Source of the DNA: Cloeon dipterum
Lineage: Eukaryota; Arthropoda; Insecta; Ephemeroptera; Baetidae
Reading direction: 5' to 3'
DNA: 64,000 bases
NCBI RefSeq assembly: GCF_949628265.1
Contig: NC_088789.1
Span: 21,321,883-21,385,882, forward strand
In this document: piece after piece, positions 1 to 12,458 of the stretch
How positions within the stretch are numbered: position 1 is the stretch's first letter
Layout: every line of letters starts with the position of its first letter
Program-made: the position numbers and the translations under genes
Notes under the pieces: generated by a model
What the model was told of the DNA's origin: nothing
Databases searched by the model: none
Seen by the model: only the letters and a program-made list of their open reading frames with translations

Positions 1-3000
1 CACTTAAAACCATCCTAATCTCTGCAAGATTCATATAAAAATGGGTTAAAAAAGAAAACAGACTAAAATTTCACGGAACCACTATATAAATTCAAGCAAA
101 CTTGATTTTATAGACCGCTTGCATGCTTGATTTTATCTAGTTGAATTTTTCAGTTGAAATTTTACAACGAACAAATACATTATTGTTTTGGTTTATAAAT
201 ATAGTGCAATTTTCTCTTCATGTTTTTTTTAATTTTTTTTAATTTAGTGATCAATTTTTCCATTTTTGGGGGAGTGAAAAGCTTGTAAAATTGCATTATT
301 CAATAATTTCTTAAAATAACCTCCGATTTCTTTTAATTGTAAATCACAAATGCGAAAATTTATAACATATTTTGCCCATGCCAAATACTAACGAGAGATC
401 AAACTCACCTGGGAAGTTCATTTGCACCTTGTTATGGCTTTGTAGAACAAAACACTCGCCTTTTTTCAGTTTGAAGGTTTGTATCATACAACATCAGCAT
501 CTGCTTCAAGATTTCCTCTCTCCCTAAATTGCAAAAAAAATCCACCTCAATTAACTTTTCGAGAAAACAAAAGCTCAATTAAAAATGGCAAATAGGAAGA
601 TTTAAACGCAAAAGAGCCTCAAATTCAAACATTACAATTTGAACTTTAAACCCCAAATTTTTTATTAGAGCTCCGTTCAAAAGACAAAACAAATTCTGCA
701 GCCATTTGGCAAATGAAACTGCTTCCTGTCAACAAAACAACTTCTTACATGGGCATTATTTACGAACCTCAATTTGGTTAGCATAATTTGGCACGAGCTC
801 TCAAGTGGGCGTTTTTTGCACTTTTTCAATTCGATTTTCTACCCAATTCCCTGTAGAAAGGAGAGTGAATTATTACTGACTGAGTGAGGAGCGTCTGTGG
901 CGAGAGAGTGAGTGTAACAACAACGCAAGACCGTTGCTTTCGCACATTTTGCACCAAGCATAACATTTTGCCGTTGAAGTGCTCTACACGCAGGCAACCC
1001 TTTATCCAAAGGAGCCAGCCACCCACTCGACACAAAAAACAACAGCCGGAGGCGACAGCGGCGCCCAGCCCCTGTGCGAATTATGCACGCATCAAGCCGC
1101 CGGCTATTTTTATCTGACCGAAATGATTTCCTCTTTCGTTCTGAGTCACACTGACAAAAAAACCTGAAAACACGCTCCATTAGTCTCTCTCTCTCTCCTC
1201 GTGCAGCGCGGCGACAACCCTGCGGGCATCACACCCTCTGCTGCTGCTGCTGCTGCGGCGGACAATCAATTTACAACCACTGAATGCAAATTAAAACACA
1301 ACTGGTCGGCGAGATGCCCCCGTCTGCGAGTGTGTGCAATTGACCCCGGGCGGTTGGACCCACGCTCGGTTTGAGGATGGATACAATATCTCTGTTCCTG
1401 CCCCTTCCCATTCAGGGGCAGACCTGGAACGAATAACGTCTATTTTGCAACGTTCTAGAAATTCTTTATCGTGTTGTAAAGCATCTAAAACTGACTATAC
1501 CGTCTAACAGAGTTTTAAAAAGAATCTAAAACCGTTAAATTACGAAAGGAATTCCGTTAGAAAGTGCAAATTTAATGCAAAATTTAAAATTTCGTGCCAA
1601 ATTCTTTAAAGAAATTCAGCTCATTTAATGAAAAATTACAAATCTACGCAATAAATAAATCCGCAACTAAAATAAATTCTTCTAAAATAAGTAAAATAAT
1701 AAATCCTGTTACCAATATGTTGCAAAATTAAGATTTTCCTATGTATAAATTATTTGTCACCAAGATACCGATTCATACTCCTGCATTGTTCAACTTATTA
1801 TGATTTTCAAGGTTTATTTTGAACAGTAAATAAATAAATAAATAATTTTCGTCAAACCGATGGTGCAGCAGCTTTTGTGAGAGAAACCTCTTGAAGCACG
1901 AATAAGTGGATTAAGATTTATTTTGCGGCTTAAGGAAGCTCGCCCGCCACTGCTGCAGGATGAGAAAGCAAGGGGTTGTATCATCAGGCGCATAATCTGG
2001 ACCACAATATAGCACCGTGAGCTAGCCAGCCGCTCTGCTTTTCTCTCTTGCTGAAGAATGGCGTCATAAATTCATAAAACACCCCACGCAATTTCAAAGG
2101 GATCTCTCTGTTTGTCTCTAATGCCATATTATTCAAATGCTGATTACAGTTTGTCTCGCCCGCTCGCTCTCCCGCTGCCTCTGCCACCGCCCGAGGGGAG
2201 GATGCTGCAAATAATTACGCGTGTGTTTTCTTATTTAATAAAATTCCATTTCAGCGCCCGAGCCGCTCACAATGGGTGCCGGCCGGATTATTATTACTTT
2301 TGCCACAGCTTCTCAGCCGATCCTTTTATCATTGAAATTCAGCTGCCGCTCTCAGCTACTTTCGACAGGAATTTTTACTCTAATTGCAAGCTAATCGAAA
2401 CAACGGGACGCTCTCGTTGCAATGGGCCCGTCCGCGGATAAACTCACGAAGATACTTTCTGAATCATAAAGAACTTTTTGCATCATGTGAAAAACACCAG
2501 TCGGAAATTCGGAAAATTTTAATTTATTCTAAAAAGTCGATTAGCTTCAACTTGTGATGATTTTTATGAAGTGAACATTCCCTCAGACTAATTAATTCTA
2601 GTGGATTATTTTATATTTAATGTAAAAATAAATGTAAGGGGCATAACTGTTTTGCTAATCTGCAGTAAAAAAACTTTTTAAATTAAAACACTATTTCAAA
2701 ATTTTTAGATTTCTCACGTATCAAAACATTTTTTCTTTCAATCTTATTTAAAATTTACACTGTGAATACGGAAAATTAATTTTCTTTAAATTTAAACACA
2801 AATCAGTTAATTTTTTAATATTTAAAACAAGATTAATTTTAAAATTTGACACTAAAAATGGAATAAATTTTTTTGCAACAGCGTCACTCATCAGAATATT
2901 ACCAATAAATGTTTATTAGACGCTTGTTGCTATTATATTAAAAACATACAAAAATCATCTGACATTTGATATTTGATTCGATTTGCCAAGGAGGAATTGC

Positions 3001-4527
3001 AAGTAAGATCAACTTGATTAATGAGAATATATCACAAATGCTAATAAATTTCATGATGAATGGACATCTATATTGCACATTTGAATAATAATTAAGATTG
3101 GAATTTCCATAGCACACCATATTTAAGGCTAGCCTCTGCAACTCAAATGGTGAGAATAAAAGCTTAAATTACCTCATTTCTAATTTAATTTCTAGCTTCT
3201 CAACTGATGTTAGAAAATATTTTAAAATTCTGAAGGCATGCGGAGTGCTTTTTCATGGATGAAATTTAAAATGTCCCGTCTGATGACCAGGCTGGCTGTG
3301 AAATGAATTTGAATAATTGTTGCAAGGTGCACCTCGTGAGTGGTATAATGGCCGCGACGGCTCGCCTCGCAGCCTTAAGTGTCGAGGAGGCCCTGGCGTT
3401 AATGCAATAACGGGTTGGAACAGCAGGCAGCACGGCACTAAAACCCAAGTGCACTTTTATTCTTTCAATATCGGCGCCGGCAACGAAGCTACACTGCACA
3501 ATTTGTGAAATTGCCGGAGACAAGTAATGAGCCTCGTTATGCATATTATTGGATAAGGCGACTCGCAAACCATCAAGCAGCCGAGAACTTTGCGATTAGC
3601 ACCGAGTGAGTGTCAATTATGCAAACGCCGCATCGACTGGAAACGCGTCCGTCCTAATGAGAGATAAAAGCAGGCGTATAGTCGTTTTTAATCAGCATTT
3701 CACGCTAATCGGTTAGCAGGCGCGCTCTACAATTTGTTTTGCCATCAATTTCAACAGCAACTACTCCTCTGTGAGCAGACGATCGTCGAACCGGCTGCGT
3801 TTGACGCCGATTATCGCTTTTTAATTGAGTGCTAATGCATGTGTTGCAATTCTCGTTTGACAATTGAAACAAACTGCCGATGCATGTGAACCCGATCAAG
3901 TGCACACCAATGGATATGGATTCAAATTAATTTAGCGAAATAATTTTGTGGCATTGTTGCTCAAAGGCTTCGTCTAGGTGGAGTAGGAAAGGTATAAATA
4001 GACGAACAAAAATTTATCTGTTGCTCAATCGGAATAAAATAAGATTAAAAAAAAAACTGAAATGGGTATTTTCCAAATTGATATGGTTTACAATTTTAAA
4101 TATGTCGTTTGAGGATCATCCCCTTGTTGTATGTTGGTAAGAGGGTAAAAAGTTGTCAAAATACCCAAGATGGTGTTGCAATTTTTGGTGAAATCTATAG
4201 AGAAACAGGCATCACGGCATTAAAAAATATCTTCATTTTTAATAATTTCCTTAACTTTAAACCTAATGCTGTTCATTTATACAGCCTAAAATTTTTAAAT
4301 TCCAATCCTATCGTTTTTTTTTTAATTTTTCAAATACGAGTAATTTTTAGTATCTGAAAGAGTGTTTTTATTTTTTTCTTCATAAAGGGAAAAATGTGTG
4401 TAGCATGTGTAGAAATTTTCAACCTTCAGTTATTGAGATAAAAGGGTCGCATGTTGAAAAATGTTAATTTTAGTTCAAGCGAATAGTGAATAAATCAAAT
4501 TTGCATGAGTCGATTTTGACCTTCAGG
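1..4527. other. gene-free stretch, AT-rich with GC-balanced islands
   Basis: I see no supported gene here. AT-rich runs alternate with islands of more even composition at about 840-1440, 1960-2450 and 3230-3900. Short simple tracts occur: a CT run near 1182-1199 and a GCT run near 1239-1257. The longest open frames are about 60-115 codons, are unrelated to any family I know and overlap each other on both strands, as chance frames do. The islands could be cis-regulatory elements, but this is inference. Confidence 0.5.
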
Positions 4528-4659
4528 ACATATGTTGGTGGTCACCCCTACGGACATAAAGAGATCACCCGAGCAGCTAAGAAATCGAGCTCTTGACTTC
4601 GATATTATTTGATTCGCATTTTATTATCGCCAGTGGACTTTCTATTGGTTGGATCTGCA
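4528..4659 (+). repeat. dispersed repeat, copy 1 (inverted partner near 27.2 kb)
   Basis: This segment shares ordered blocks with the reverse complement of about 27,177-27,336: a GGTGGTCAC block, then a CTTGAC...CGATAT...ATTTGATTCGCAT block, then TATTGGTT.GATCTGC. The blocks keep their order but the spacing differs, which suggests two old copies of one element. I could not define ends or target duplications. Confidence 0.45.
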
Positions 4660-6832
4660 CGTCGTTAGAACGGTCAAGTTGAGAGCTCTCCCAATTTTAC
4701 CCTTCAAGCACCTGAAGGGGCTCAGTATAGAGCTTGTGAGTACGTCAGAGCGTTTCCTGAACAAAAAAAAAAAAAAAACAGTGAAAACAAATTAATTAAT
4801 TAATGAGGTAGGGAATCCTTTTTTGGAGTTATCTATTTATTTATTTTTTAATGGGCTTAAATCGCTTGAAATTCCATGATTCATTCTCATTTCGAGTCCA
4901 TAGCTACTTCGAATAACGTTCCAAAAAATAGTTAGTAAAAAAGTAACGCAGCCTTATTCATTCAGAAATGTTTTCTGTTATTTTTTCAAATATTGTTTTT
5001 TGCTGGGTTTTTTAGTTTTGCGTGTACAAATTTCCGAGTAGTTCCTCCAGCGAGGAACCACAAGGATAAGAGCACAGACTGCCAAAAGATAAACATCTTT
5101 AAAATATTTATCGTTGTTTTTCCTTGTTTTGAAAAGTGTGGCCAAGCGGAACGTGGCTCGATTGCATTTTTGCGGTTAGCCGTGGAGCACAAATGGGCCG
5201 GAATGAAAGTAAAGGGTGGCTGGCAGCAGCGACCAAGTGCTAAAGTAGAACAGCGTGTTTCGGGTGAGGCGCGCGCGTGCAGAGCTGAGGCAGAGGCGAA
5301 GAAGGACATTCCTCAACAAGGCTCATTTCCTTTAGGGTGACACGCAGGACGAGAGCAACCCGGCCGGCGGTGCCCTGCAAATAATGTAAAGTAACGACGA
5401 AACAGCCAGCAGCAGTGATATTGCATGACAAGGCACACAGCAAACAATAATACGCGTGCAGAGAGTTGCTGCGAGAGAATTGAACGCCACGCTTGTGCCT
5501 GCCTCGTGTATCAAGTTATGCCGGCGTTCATCTGCCATTGTTTGCAGCGCAACACGAGCTTCCTACTTGAAAATATCGCGTTTCCTCTATTGGGACACAC
5601 GAGTGTCATCCCAGGCCGAAAGGGTCACGAGCACCGCTGTCACTGCGCCGCTCGCTCGCTCTCCGGCCAAATATCTTCATGGGGATAAATTAATCAAATA
5701 TGCCTCGCAGAGCAAGCGCGCAATTCATAGCATTTGCTATTTTGTTAACAATATTTTGATGAATCAAGCAGAAAAACAATGCCATGGTGTTCATATTTTC
5801 GTTTGCGAAACACAATCCACTCGAGTTTTGTTGTTGGAACACAGGTTTTAGCCTTCGGGCTTGCAGATTTTCAACAATTTCTTTTTGAGGTATAAACACA
5901 CAGAACGAGTAAGGGTGCAAAAAAGATGTTTAATTTCATTTCTTTGTCTTTCTTTTCATGATGATTCATATTATTTTGTGGTAATTTCGTTGAATTCGAG
6001 CCCACTTCCACAATTTTTTTAAATACAGCCTGATGAGAATTTTAAATTGGATGCTGTTTCCGAGGGAGAAAAATATATCTATGGTTTCACGTTACTATTG
6101 TTTAAAAACAATAATAATTGACTTTTAACCCGCCCTCTTTAAATCATATTTTTATGATTAATGATCGATATGCCAATTGTTATCCAGAAATTTATGATGA
6201 TGCGTTTTTTAATACATGTTGGCGTAAAATTATTTTTCTGGAAATTCTTAAATAGTAACTCGTGTCTCAGTCTAGCTCATGAATTAGGGGTGCAACCTGC
6301 AGCCGAAACTAATATAGCAGGACCTTTCTGTAGGTGGAAGCTCTTTCTAATTTCAACTTGAAAGCCTGAGATATCCTCCCAAAAGAGAAAACAGCTTAAA
6401 AACAGAATATTACCAAACCACTTGCATACGTTTTTTCCTGCTTTTAATATTAATTTTTAAGATTTACACTTTATTCTGTTAACTTTTTGGGCCAGACCAA
6501 AACTGGCAGAAATAGTCAATAAACATTAAATAGGGTCTTTAAAGGGCTTTTCTAGCGGGGCTTTGAGTATTGCTCCATGATTAGGCGTTTTGAAATTGAC
6601 ATCGCGCAGATAAACCTTTTTGCAATGTCAAAAATGACTCACTGATTGACTGGTCTCTAGTCCTGAAATTGAATCAAAAGTTGAGCTTGGATAAAATGCA
6701 CCTGATTTTCAACATGTGGTTTCCCGAATCAAATCCCAAAATTGCCATGATTTTATGTTTTTATACATCTGTAGAAATATATAGTTAGCAGTGTTGTAGG
6801 TGGCTTAAAATCTCACGTTTTGATTTATTGCG
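4660..6832. other. gene-free stretch
   Basis: No gene is supported. A poly-A tract of about 16 bases lies near 4763-4778. A GC-balanced island spans about 5130-5700, with overlapping open frames on both strands that do not resemble any protein family. The rest is AT-rich. Confidence 0.5.
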
Positions 6833-6942
6833 ATGGTTACACAACGGTTGGAAGTAGGTAGAGAATAAAGAGCCTTAAATTCAGGATCCGTTGGAATTCC
6901 TTTTAGGAAACTAGCAAACAAGTAAAGGAGACCCATTGAGGC
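6833..6942 (+). repeat. local duplication, copy 1
   Basis: This segment begins ATGGTTACACAACGGTTGGA and ends GACCCATTGAGGC. A second copy with the same beginning and end lies at 7250-7358, about 300 bp downstream in the same orientation. Between them lie unrelated sequence and a long TA microsatellite. The pair is a short local direct duplication or two adjacent copies of one element. Confidence 0.7.
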
Positions 6943-7124
6943 GAGCAAAAATAAGGTTTCTCAATTAACGAAGTAACACAGAAATGAAGACATAAACCGG
7001 ATAAGTATTTTAATACTACAACCACAATTTTAAAATGCCTGAAATGATGCAAATTTATAATATTGACGTAACAAAACAAAACAAACAAAACATTTTTAAA
7101 TTAATTAAATTATAAAATACAAAC

Positions 7125-7135
7125 ATATATATATA

Positions 7136-7206
<71 letters not shown>

Positions 7207-7212
7207 TATATA
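7125..7212. repeat. (TA)n/(CA)n microsatellite
   Basis: A dinucleotide tract of nearly 90 bp is made of TA units with one slip (ATTATATA near 7141) and a short CACACACA interruption near 7196-7206. It lies between the two copies of the local duplication. Confidence 0.97.
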
Positions 7213-7249
7213 ACAAATAAAATTACAGAAATATAGCGTTATTTGTTTT

Positions 7250-7358
7250 ATGGTTACACAATGGTTGGAAGAAAGTAAAAAGAGCTTGAAACTTAGTAGT
7301 TGTTGTTGCAATTCCTTGAAGGAAACTAGCAAACTAAATAAAAAAGACCCATTGAGGC
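7250..7358 (+). repeat. local duplication, copy 2
   Basis: This is the partner of 6833-6942. It begins ATGGTTACACAATGGTTGGA, contains the shared GGAAACTAGCAAAC block and ends GACCCATTGAGGC. Identity is high at both ends and lower in the middle. Confidence 0.7.
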
Positions 7359-10300
7359 TTGAAGTAAAAAAAATCCAGATTTTTCTAAATAAACTTCCGT
7401 GGAAAAGATTATCAAAAATGAGTATGCAACCGGGCGAGCAAAGCTGTTGAGCGCATTGCCAACCGTAGATTTTCTTGCCTTGGATTCTCGGAACGCAAGA
7501 GACTCGAGCCCGCCGTTATATTGCCACCTTTGCAGCAGGAAAGGAAAAATCGGGACGGAGGTCACCACCAGCATGGGCCGGCAAAAGTTAGAGGCCATAA
7601 ACAGGGCAGCGATCGGCAGATAATGCAGTTATCGTGAGGCCCTCGGGGAGCTGGCCGTCTTTTTATAATTCATTAATTCGTCGTCTGCGCGGCTCCATCA
7701 TACATCTAGATTATGACTCGTGCTGCCAACTTTTGTGTCTCACTTGCAGTTTTATCACTATTGACAAGCGGACGCATTGTGCGAGTCGGAGAGCGAGAGG
7801 GAAAGGAAAAAATAATGCGCGCAGGCCCTTTTCTTCGCCCGGCCACAGACCGCACAATGGCGTCGGCCCGGGATCTTTTCATTTCGCCTCCCTAATATTT
7901 ATTTCCTCTTGAATGGCGCGCAAAAATGTAGCTGGCCTCGAGGCACGCGATATGAAAAATAAAAATCTCGCGCACCACACTGAGAGAAGCCCTTGGAGCT
8001 CCTTTGTAGTTAGCAAAGTACCTTATTACGCGCCGCCGACGCGCGCGCAAACGCCAAAATCTGACGGAGGGGCCCACGCGGACACAATAATTGGTACTCG
8101 ATATCCAATTTATTCAGTCAAGTGACTTTTGTTCTTTTTGATCTTTCCTACACGCATCCGCTGCTCTGTTTGTTTTTGCGTGAAGAGACGTGCGCGGAGG
8201 ATGTCGGATAATGGCTTGGCGTGCCAGAGGATATGTGAGCAGCAGTGGGAGGCAGGCATCGTTATTTTTGATTTGCGACTCACTGCCATGGACTCCATTA
8301 AGTGCTCTTGCTCATCTTGTGTTTTGTCTGTACGACCGGAATACAGCACAATGGCATAATGGCTGCTTCAATTGGCATCCTACTGGGTAGAGACAGCAAC
8401 TTACAATAAGCAACTAATCTCTTTTTGGACGAGCCTGAATCAAAAATTTAAATCATCAAAAATACGTACATGCAAGAAATATACAATTAATAGAAATAAA
8501 ACTTAAAAAATGGCTAAGCTGCAGGTTTAGGTATTTTTATAATATTTTTCTAGAACATATTACGAAGAGGTGGACATTCAAATGAGATAGAATGATGTAA
8601 TTGATGTAATATTGATCAGTTAGAGGCTATGTAAAATAAATTATTTTGGACTATATCCACCCAAATATGATAATTTTTCGTTTTATCTGTTTCTTTCTTC
8701 AAATTTTCTGCAACAAATTAAATTTTTAGGGAGTAAAATGTTTCAATAATAGCTTAAAAAAGTAGAAAGAGTTGTTTTTAAGATGAAATTGAATTTATAC
8801 AGGGCATTAATTGAATTTATTTTGAATTGTTGAAATTTTAGCACTTTAACAATGTGCTGCAATCAAATCAAGTTAGTCTAAGAGGATTGATGCTGAAAAA
8901 TTCAATTGAAGGCAAAATTGACCGAAGTAGTACTGAGAATTCATATAAAAGTGACTACCATATCGAGACAACATTCACCGCTTGACTAGCATGCAAATTT
9001 GAAACCAAATTTCTTTTAAATTTAAACCTAAACCAGGGAAAATTTTGGCGCTCTCCCAATTTTTACATGAATTTTAAGAGTTGTTTGTCATAATTTATCC
9101 ACTTTAAAAGAAAATTATCTGACATGTATTTATTAAATCTAGAACTGGAGCAGTTAGTCCAATATAATTTAGATCATATCTGGAAAAGTCCAAATCTTGC
9201 TGAAGCTTGTCAAAACGTTTTGTATTTTGATTTAAAAATTGGTTCTAACAATTTCAACACTGAAGTAGCTATTTTTAAGTATAATTTCCCCATTAATAAT
9301 ATAATTATATATTTTGATAATTTGTTGCTTGATAATATTTTAAAATATACCCCTTAAACCAAAATAAGACAAACTATTTCAAGAATATAAATAAATAACA
9401 AATGCATACTAAATTCTGGAAAAATGTTTATAATGAATATCTAAAAGATCAATTGAGAGCCTCTTATTATTTGCTTCGAATCAAAATTTAAATTGTCTTT
9501 TATATCCTCAGTTACAATACTTGCAGAAATGAACAGTTTTATGTGTTCGATCGTCTTGGAATCGCTTTTGTAAAAAAATGCTATTAAAATTTGATTCCCA
9601 AGCTCCCCCGATCATTTCCAATTTGCTCCCCCTCAGCGAGAAAAACGCGTTTGTCACAAAGCATCATCATTCCCGACGATATGTGCGCAACTTGTCACAA
9701 CAAAACAGCACATTTTGACGAATTTTGCATGGGCTGCGTGTTTACAAAGGGGCTTTGGTGTGCGTTTCAATCTAGCAGAAGGAAGGAGATATCTATGTAA
9801 TAGTCAAGAGTAAAGAAAAGGTACTACAAACAGTGTGCGTTCTTTCTCCTTGAAGGAGCCTGCGTACGCATTCTGCTGGAAAGGGTGTGCGCTTTGAAAG
9901 TTACCAAAGCAGAATGGTAAAAACTTAATCCGGAAATGATAGAGTGCGCGTGTCTCCTCGTGGTGTTTAGAGCCGTGTTTCATGGTTAGCTCGGCGCAAA
10001 TCCGCCGGCCGAGGGTGCCAACTCCATCTCTCATCTCGACACATTTCTCCAGCACGCTCCAATGCTCTCGCGCTGCACCGCCGCAGACACTTGCATTTTG
10101 ATCTCGCTGGCGAGATTTGGGGGGTCCGAATGCGGCTTTTATTTTGATCCAGATGAGATATTTTTCCCGTCTCTGAGGTGGAAACTTCCTTTTGATATAG
10201 ATACATTTTTTATTTTTATTTCAAAAGAACTAAAAGGAAACGGCAAGCAAATATTTATTAGCAAATCGTGGTCTCTTTTTATGATTGCAGTTTAAACGCA

Positions 10301-10400
10301 GAGTTCAGTGATCGAAAAATTTTAATTTGATAAACACATCGATTAACAGAGCAACCAAAAAAATAAATTGTTGTTCATTGAGGGTGAATTCGGTTTACAT
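7359..10400. other. gene-free stretch with GC-balanced islands
   Basis: No gene is supported. Islands of even composition lie at about 7440-8400 and 9590-10150, separated by a strongly AT-rich run (about 8400-9590). Open frames here are short, overlapping and unrecognised. Confidence 0.5.
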
Positions 10401-10401
10401 A

Positions 10402-10538
10402 ACGCTGGGGCAGCGGCAATTATTACCAGTAACTGCTCACAATTAAACGCAAATTGCAAAAATCACTCTACAGCTCAAACAATAATTAAAATTCAATCCT
10501 TTGTCGGAAGTAACTGGCAATCGCCGCTGCCCCAGCGT
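10402..10538. repeat. short inverted-repeat element (possible MITE)
   Basis: The left arm ACGCTGGGGCAGCGGC (10402-10417) is repeated perfectly as its reverse complement at 10523-10538. Similarity extends inward: a CCAGTAACT block on the left mirrors AGTAACTGG on the right. The 137-bp unit has an AT-rich interior with no open frame. The structure suits a small non-autonomous DNA transposon, but no target duplication is clear. Confidence 0.6.
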
Positions 10539-10652
10539 AAATTGGTGGATTTAAAAACAACATAATACATAAGTCTTTAAAAATAATCTAGAGCTCTTTG
10601 TTCACTAGACAAACCAGTTACAATTTGAAATGTTTAATAATTGTTACAAAAA

Positions 10653-11095
10653 TTAAAGTGGAATGATACTGGGCAGCAATTGAATATTATTTTAATTGTT
10701 GGATGCCTTAAACAATTGATCGATAAACAATTTGTTCAACAATTTGCAATAATAAAAAAATGACCTTCCTACAATAAAAATTCAAATTTTGCCAATTTTC
10801 TCCAAAATTTACAGTGCTCGAACATATTTTCTTGGCATATTCCGATTCCTCTCGTCGAGATCTGTTCAACGGTGTATGCCACTTATTGGGGAAACTCTTG
10901 GTTTTCAAATTAAATCGGATTTCAAGTAAGGAGACAGCCATTACCATTTGAAAAGCACGGTAACTTTCCAGCCAATTTTCTCAAAAAATTACAGCGCTCC
11001 TTAGGTCAATTTAGGCTTAAACTGGATCCTAAGGGATGAGTTTATGCATTGGCAACAAGCATTTTCCAGGCTTTTCTAGTATCATTCCTCTTTAA
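10653..11095 (+). mobile_element. MITE family A, copy 1 (TTAA-flanked)
   Basis: This 443-bp unit starts TTAAAGTGGAATGATACT and ends AGTATCATTCCTCTTTAA, giving terminal inverted repeats of about 16 bp with TTAA at both outer edges. Near-identical copies lie at 20,686 and 40,334. A palindromic subterminal block (CAATTG...CAATTGTT type) follows the left end. TTAA flanks are typical of piggyBac-like elements, but the termini do not start with the usual CCC/CCY, so the superfamily is uncertain. A 79-codon minus-strand frame (10708-10947) is shared with copy 2, but its changes are mostly amino-acid-altering, so I do not call it a gene. Confidence 0.85.
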
Positions 11096-12381
11096 TTCTC
11101 GTAATTTTGATTTTCAGAACTCTATTTGCAACTGCTGCGACAAATCAAAATCACTATTTTCTCAGTTGTGTTGAAAAAAAAATACTTTTCCATTTCAATA
11201 AAAGAATATGTAGGGAAATCAGAATATTGTACAGATTTTTAAAATCATAATCAATTGAAATTTCCAGAGGCATGCTAACGATTATTTTAGGCTCTTGGAG
11301 AGAGACATTTCAAGCCTTGATAAGCCAATTTCGAGCGTGGCTTTTTTTTCCGCCTGCCGTACTTTCTCCTCCGCTCACGCAGTTACATAGGTCCGTGTAC
11401 ATAAGCCCGAGATCAAAAAGAATTTCATTTCAGACACCACAGAGCCACAGTGTGCCACTGTTACAGAAATATAAACGCAATTTCGGGCCACCCTATCTTT
11501 TTAAGACGCAATGACTTTAAGCAGAGGAGATTCATTCCGGCGAACGCTGAGGGTAAAAATGAAAGGGGGATTCTTTATCCAACGCTCGTTTTTTTCGCTT
11601 TTAAGTCTCCTACAAAGGAGAAAGTATAGTGAATGCCGTTGCACACGTGCACACAATGAGATGGGATCTTCTCATGAAATTCTTTTCGGCTTTATTTATC
11701 GGGGTTCGGGGCAATGAAATGTGTTACTTCATATTGTAGCTTAAATTGCACATTTTATTTTTGATAGAGGTAGATTTTCTGTATTTACAAACTGATGCGT
11801 CTGACGCGTGGCTTGAAAAGGAGTACTCCTAAGTTCCTGCTAACATGGATGGATAAGGTTTCTCAAACTTTGAAATAATAATGCAGTTACGATAAACGCC
11901 CCAACAGAGATACATTATCTTTGCAAATAGTAAAAGATAATGGGAAATGATGTAAATTTAAATAATTATTAAATAATAGTGAAGTGACAAAACAAAATAA
12001 ACATATATATTTTCAATTTCTTGACAATACAACACAATACATTTTAAATAGCATTAAAGAAAAGATGAAATACATGAAATTAATAAATTTAAAATATAAA
12101 ATATAATTTTATTAGGTTTAAAATAAAATAAATGTAAAAATAAAAAATACATATTAAGTAATAATATGTTGAAATATTTTTTAAGTATTAATATTGTTTA
12201 TTTTTTGCGAATTTAATTGCATTTTTGACCTTTGTGTTAGGTTCAGGATAGAAATTTCAGTATGATGCCCCTAATGAAGTCAAGGACTTCTAATTTCACC
12301 AAAAATTGCTCCGTTTTGCTAGGAAAAAAATTGCATTACAATAAATTGCGATTTTAAGCTTCCAGGGGCATTAATTAGCAC
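11096..12381. other. gene-free stretch
   Basis: No gene is supported. The first half is mixed in composition. The run from about 11,930 to 12,230 is extremely AT-rich and full of stops in every frame. Confidence 0.55.
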
Positions 12382-12452
12382 GGGGGCGTAGCTTAATGGC
12401 AAAGTAATAGTCTTATGATCTATTGATCCGGGTTCGATTCCCGGCGCCTCCA
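12382..12452 (+). tRNA. tRNA-like gene, apparent anticodon UAU (Ile)
   Basis: A cloverleaf can be drawn. The acceptor stem GGGGGCG/CGCCTCC has one G-U pair. The D arm is GCTT/AAGT with loop AATGGCA, and the T arm CCGGG/CCCGG has loop TTCGATT. The internal polymerase III promoters are intact: A box TAGCTTAATGG and B box GGTTCGATTCC. A TTTTT terminator follows at 12,454-12,458. The anticodon arm is irregular: either ATAGT/TCTAT with a T-T mismatch and 7-base loop CTTATGA, or AATAG/CTATT with a 9-base loop. Both place UAU in the anticodon. No intron and no encoded CCA are present, and the variable loop is short (4 nt). It may be a functional minor tRNA, a decayed tRNA or a tRNA-derived sequence. 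Confidence 0.72.
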
Positions 12453-12453
12453 A

Positions 12454-12458
12454 TTTTT
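12454..12458 (+). terminator. polymerase III T-run terminator
   Basis: A run of five T residues begins two bases after the tRNA-like discriminator base, the expected position and form of a Pol III terminator. Confidence 0.7.

Noticed and set aside
409..523. Minus-strand exon candidate bounded by TTTAG and GTGAGT
   Set aside because: The only open frame stops well before the donor site, so it cannot be an internal coding exon, and no product is recognised.
10708..10947. 79-codon frame shared by MITE copies 1 and 2
   Set aside because: Most differences between the copies change the amino acid and copy 3 is frameshifted, so there is no sign of protein-level selection.
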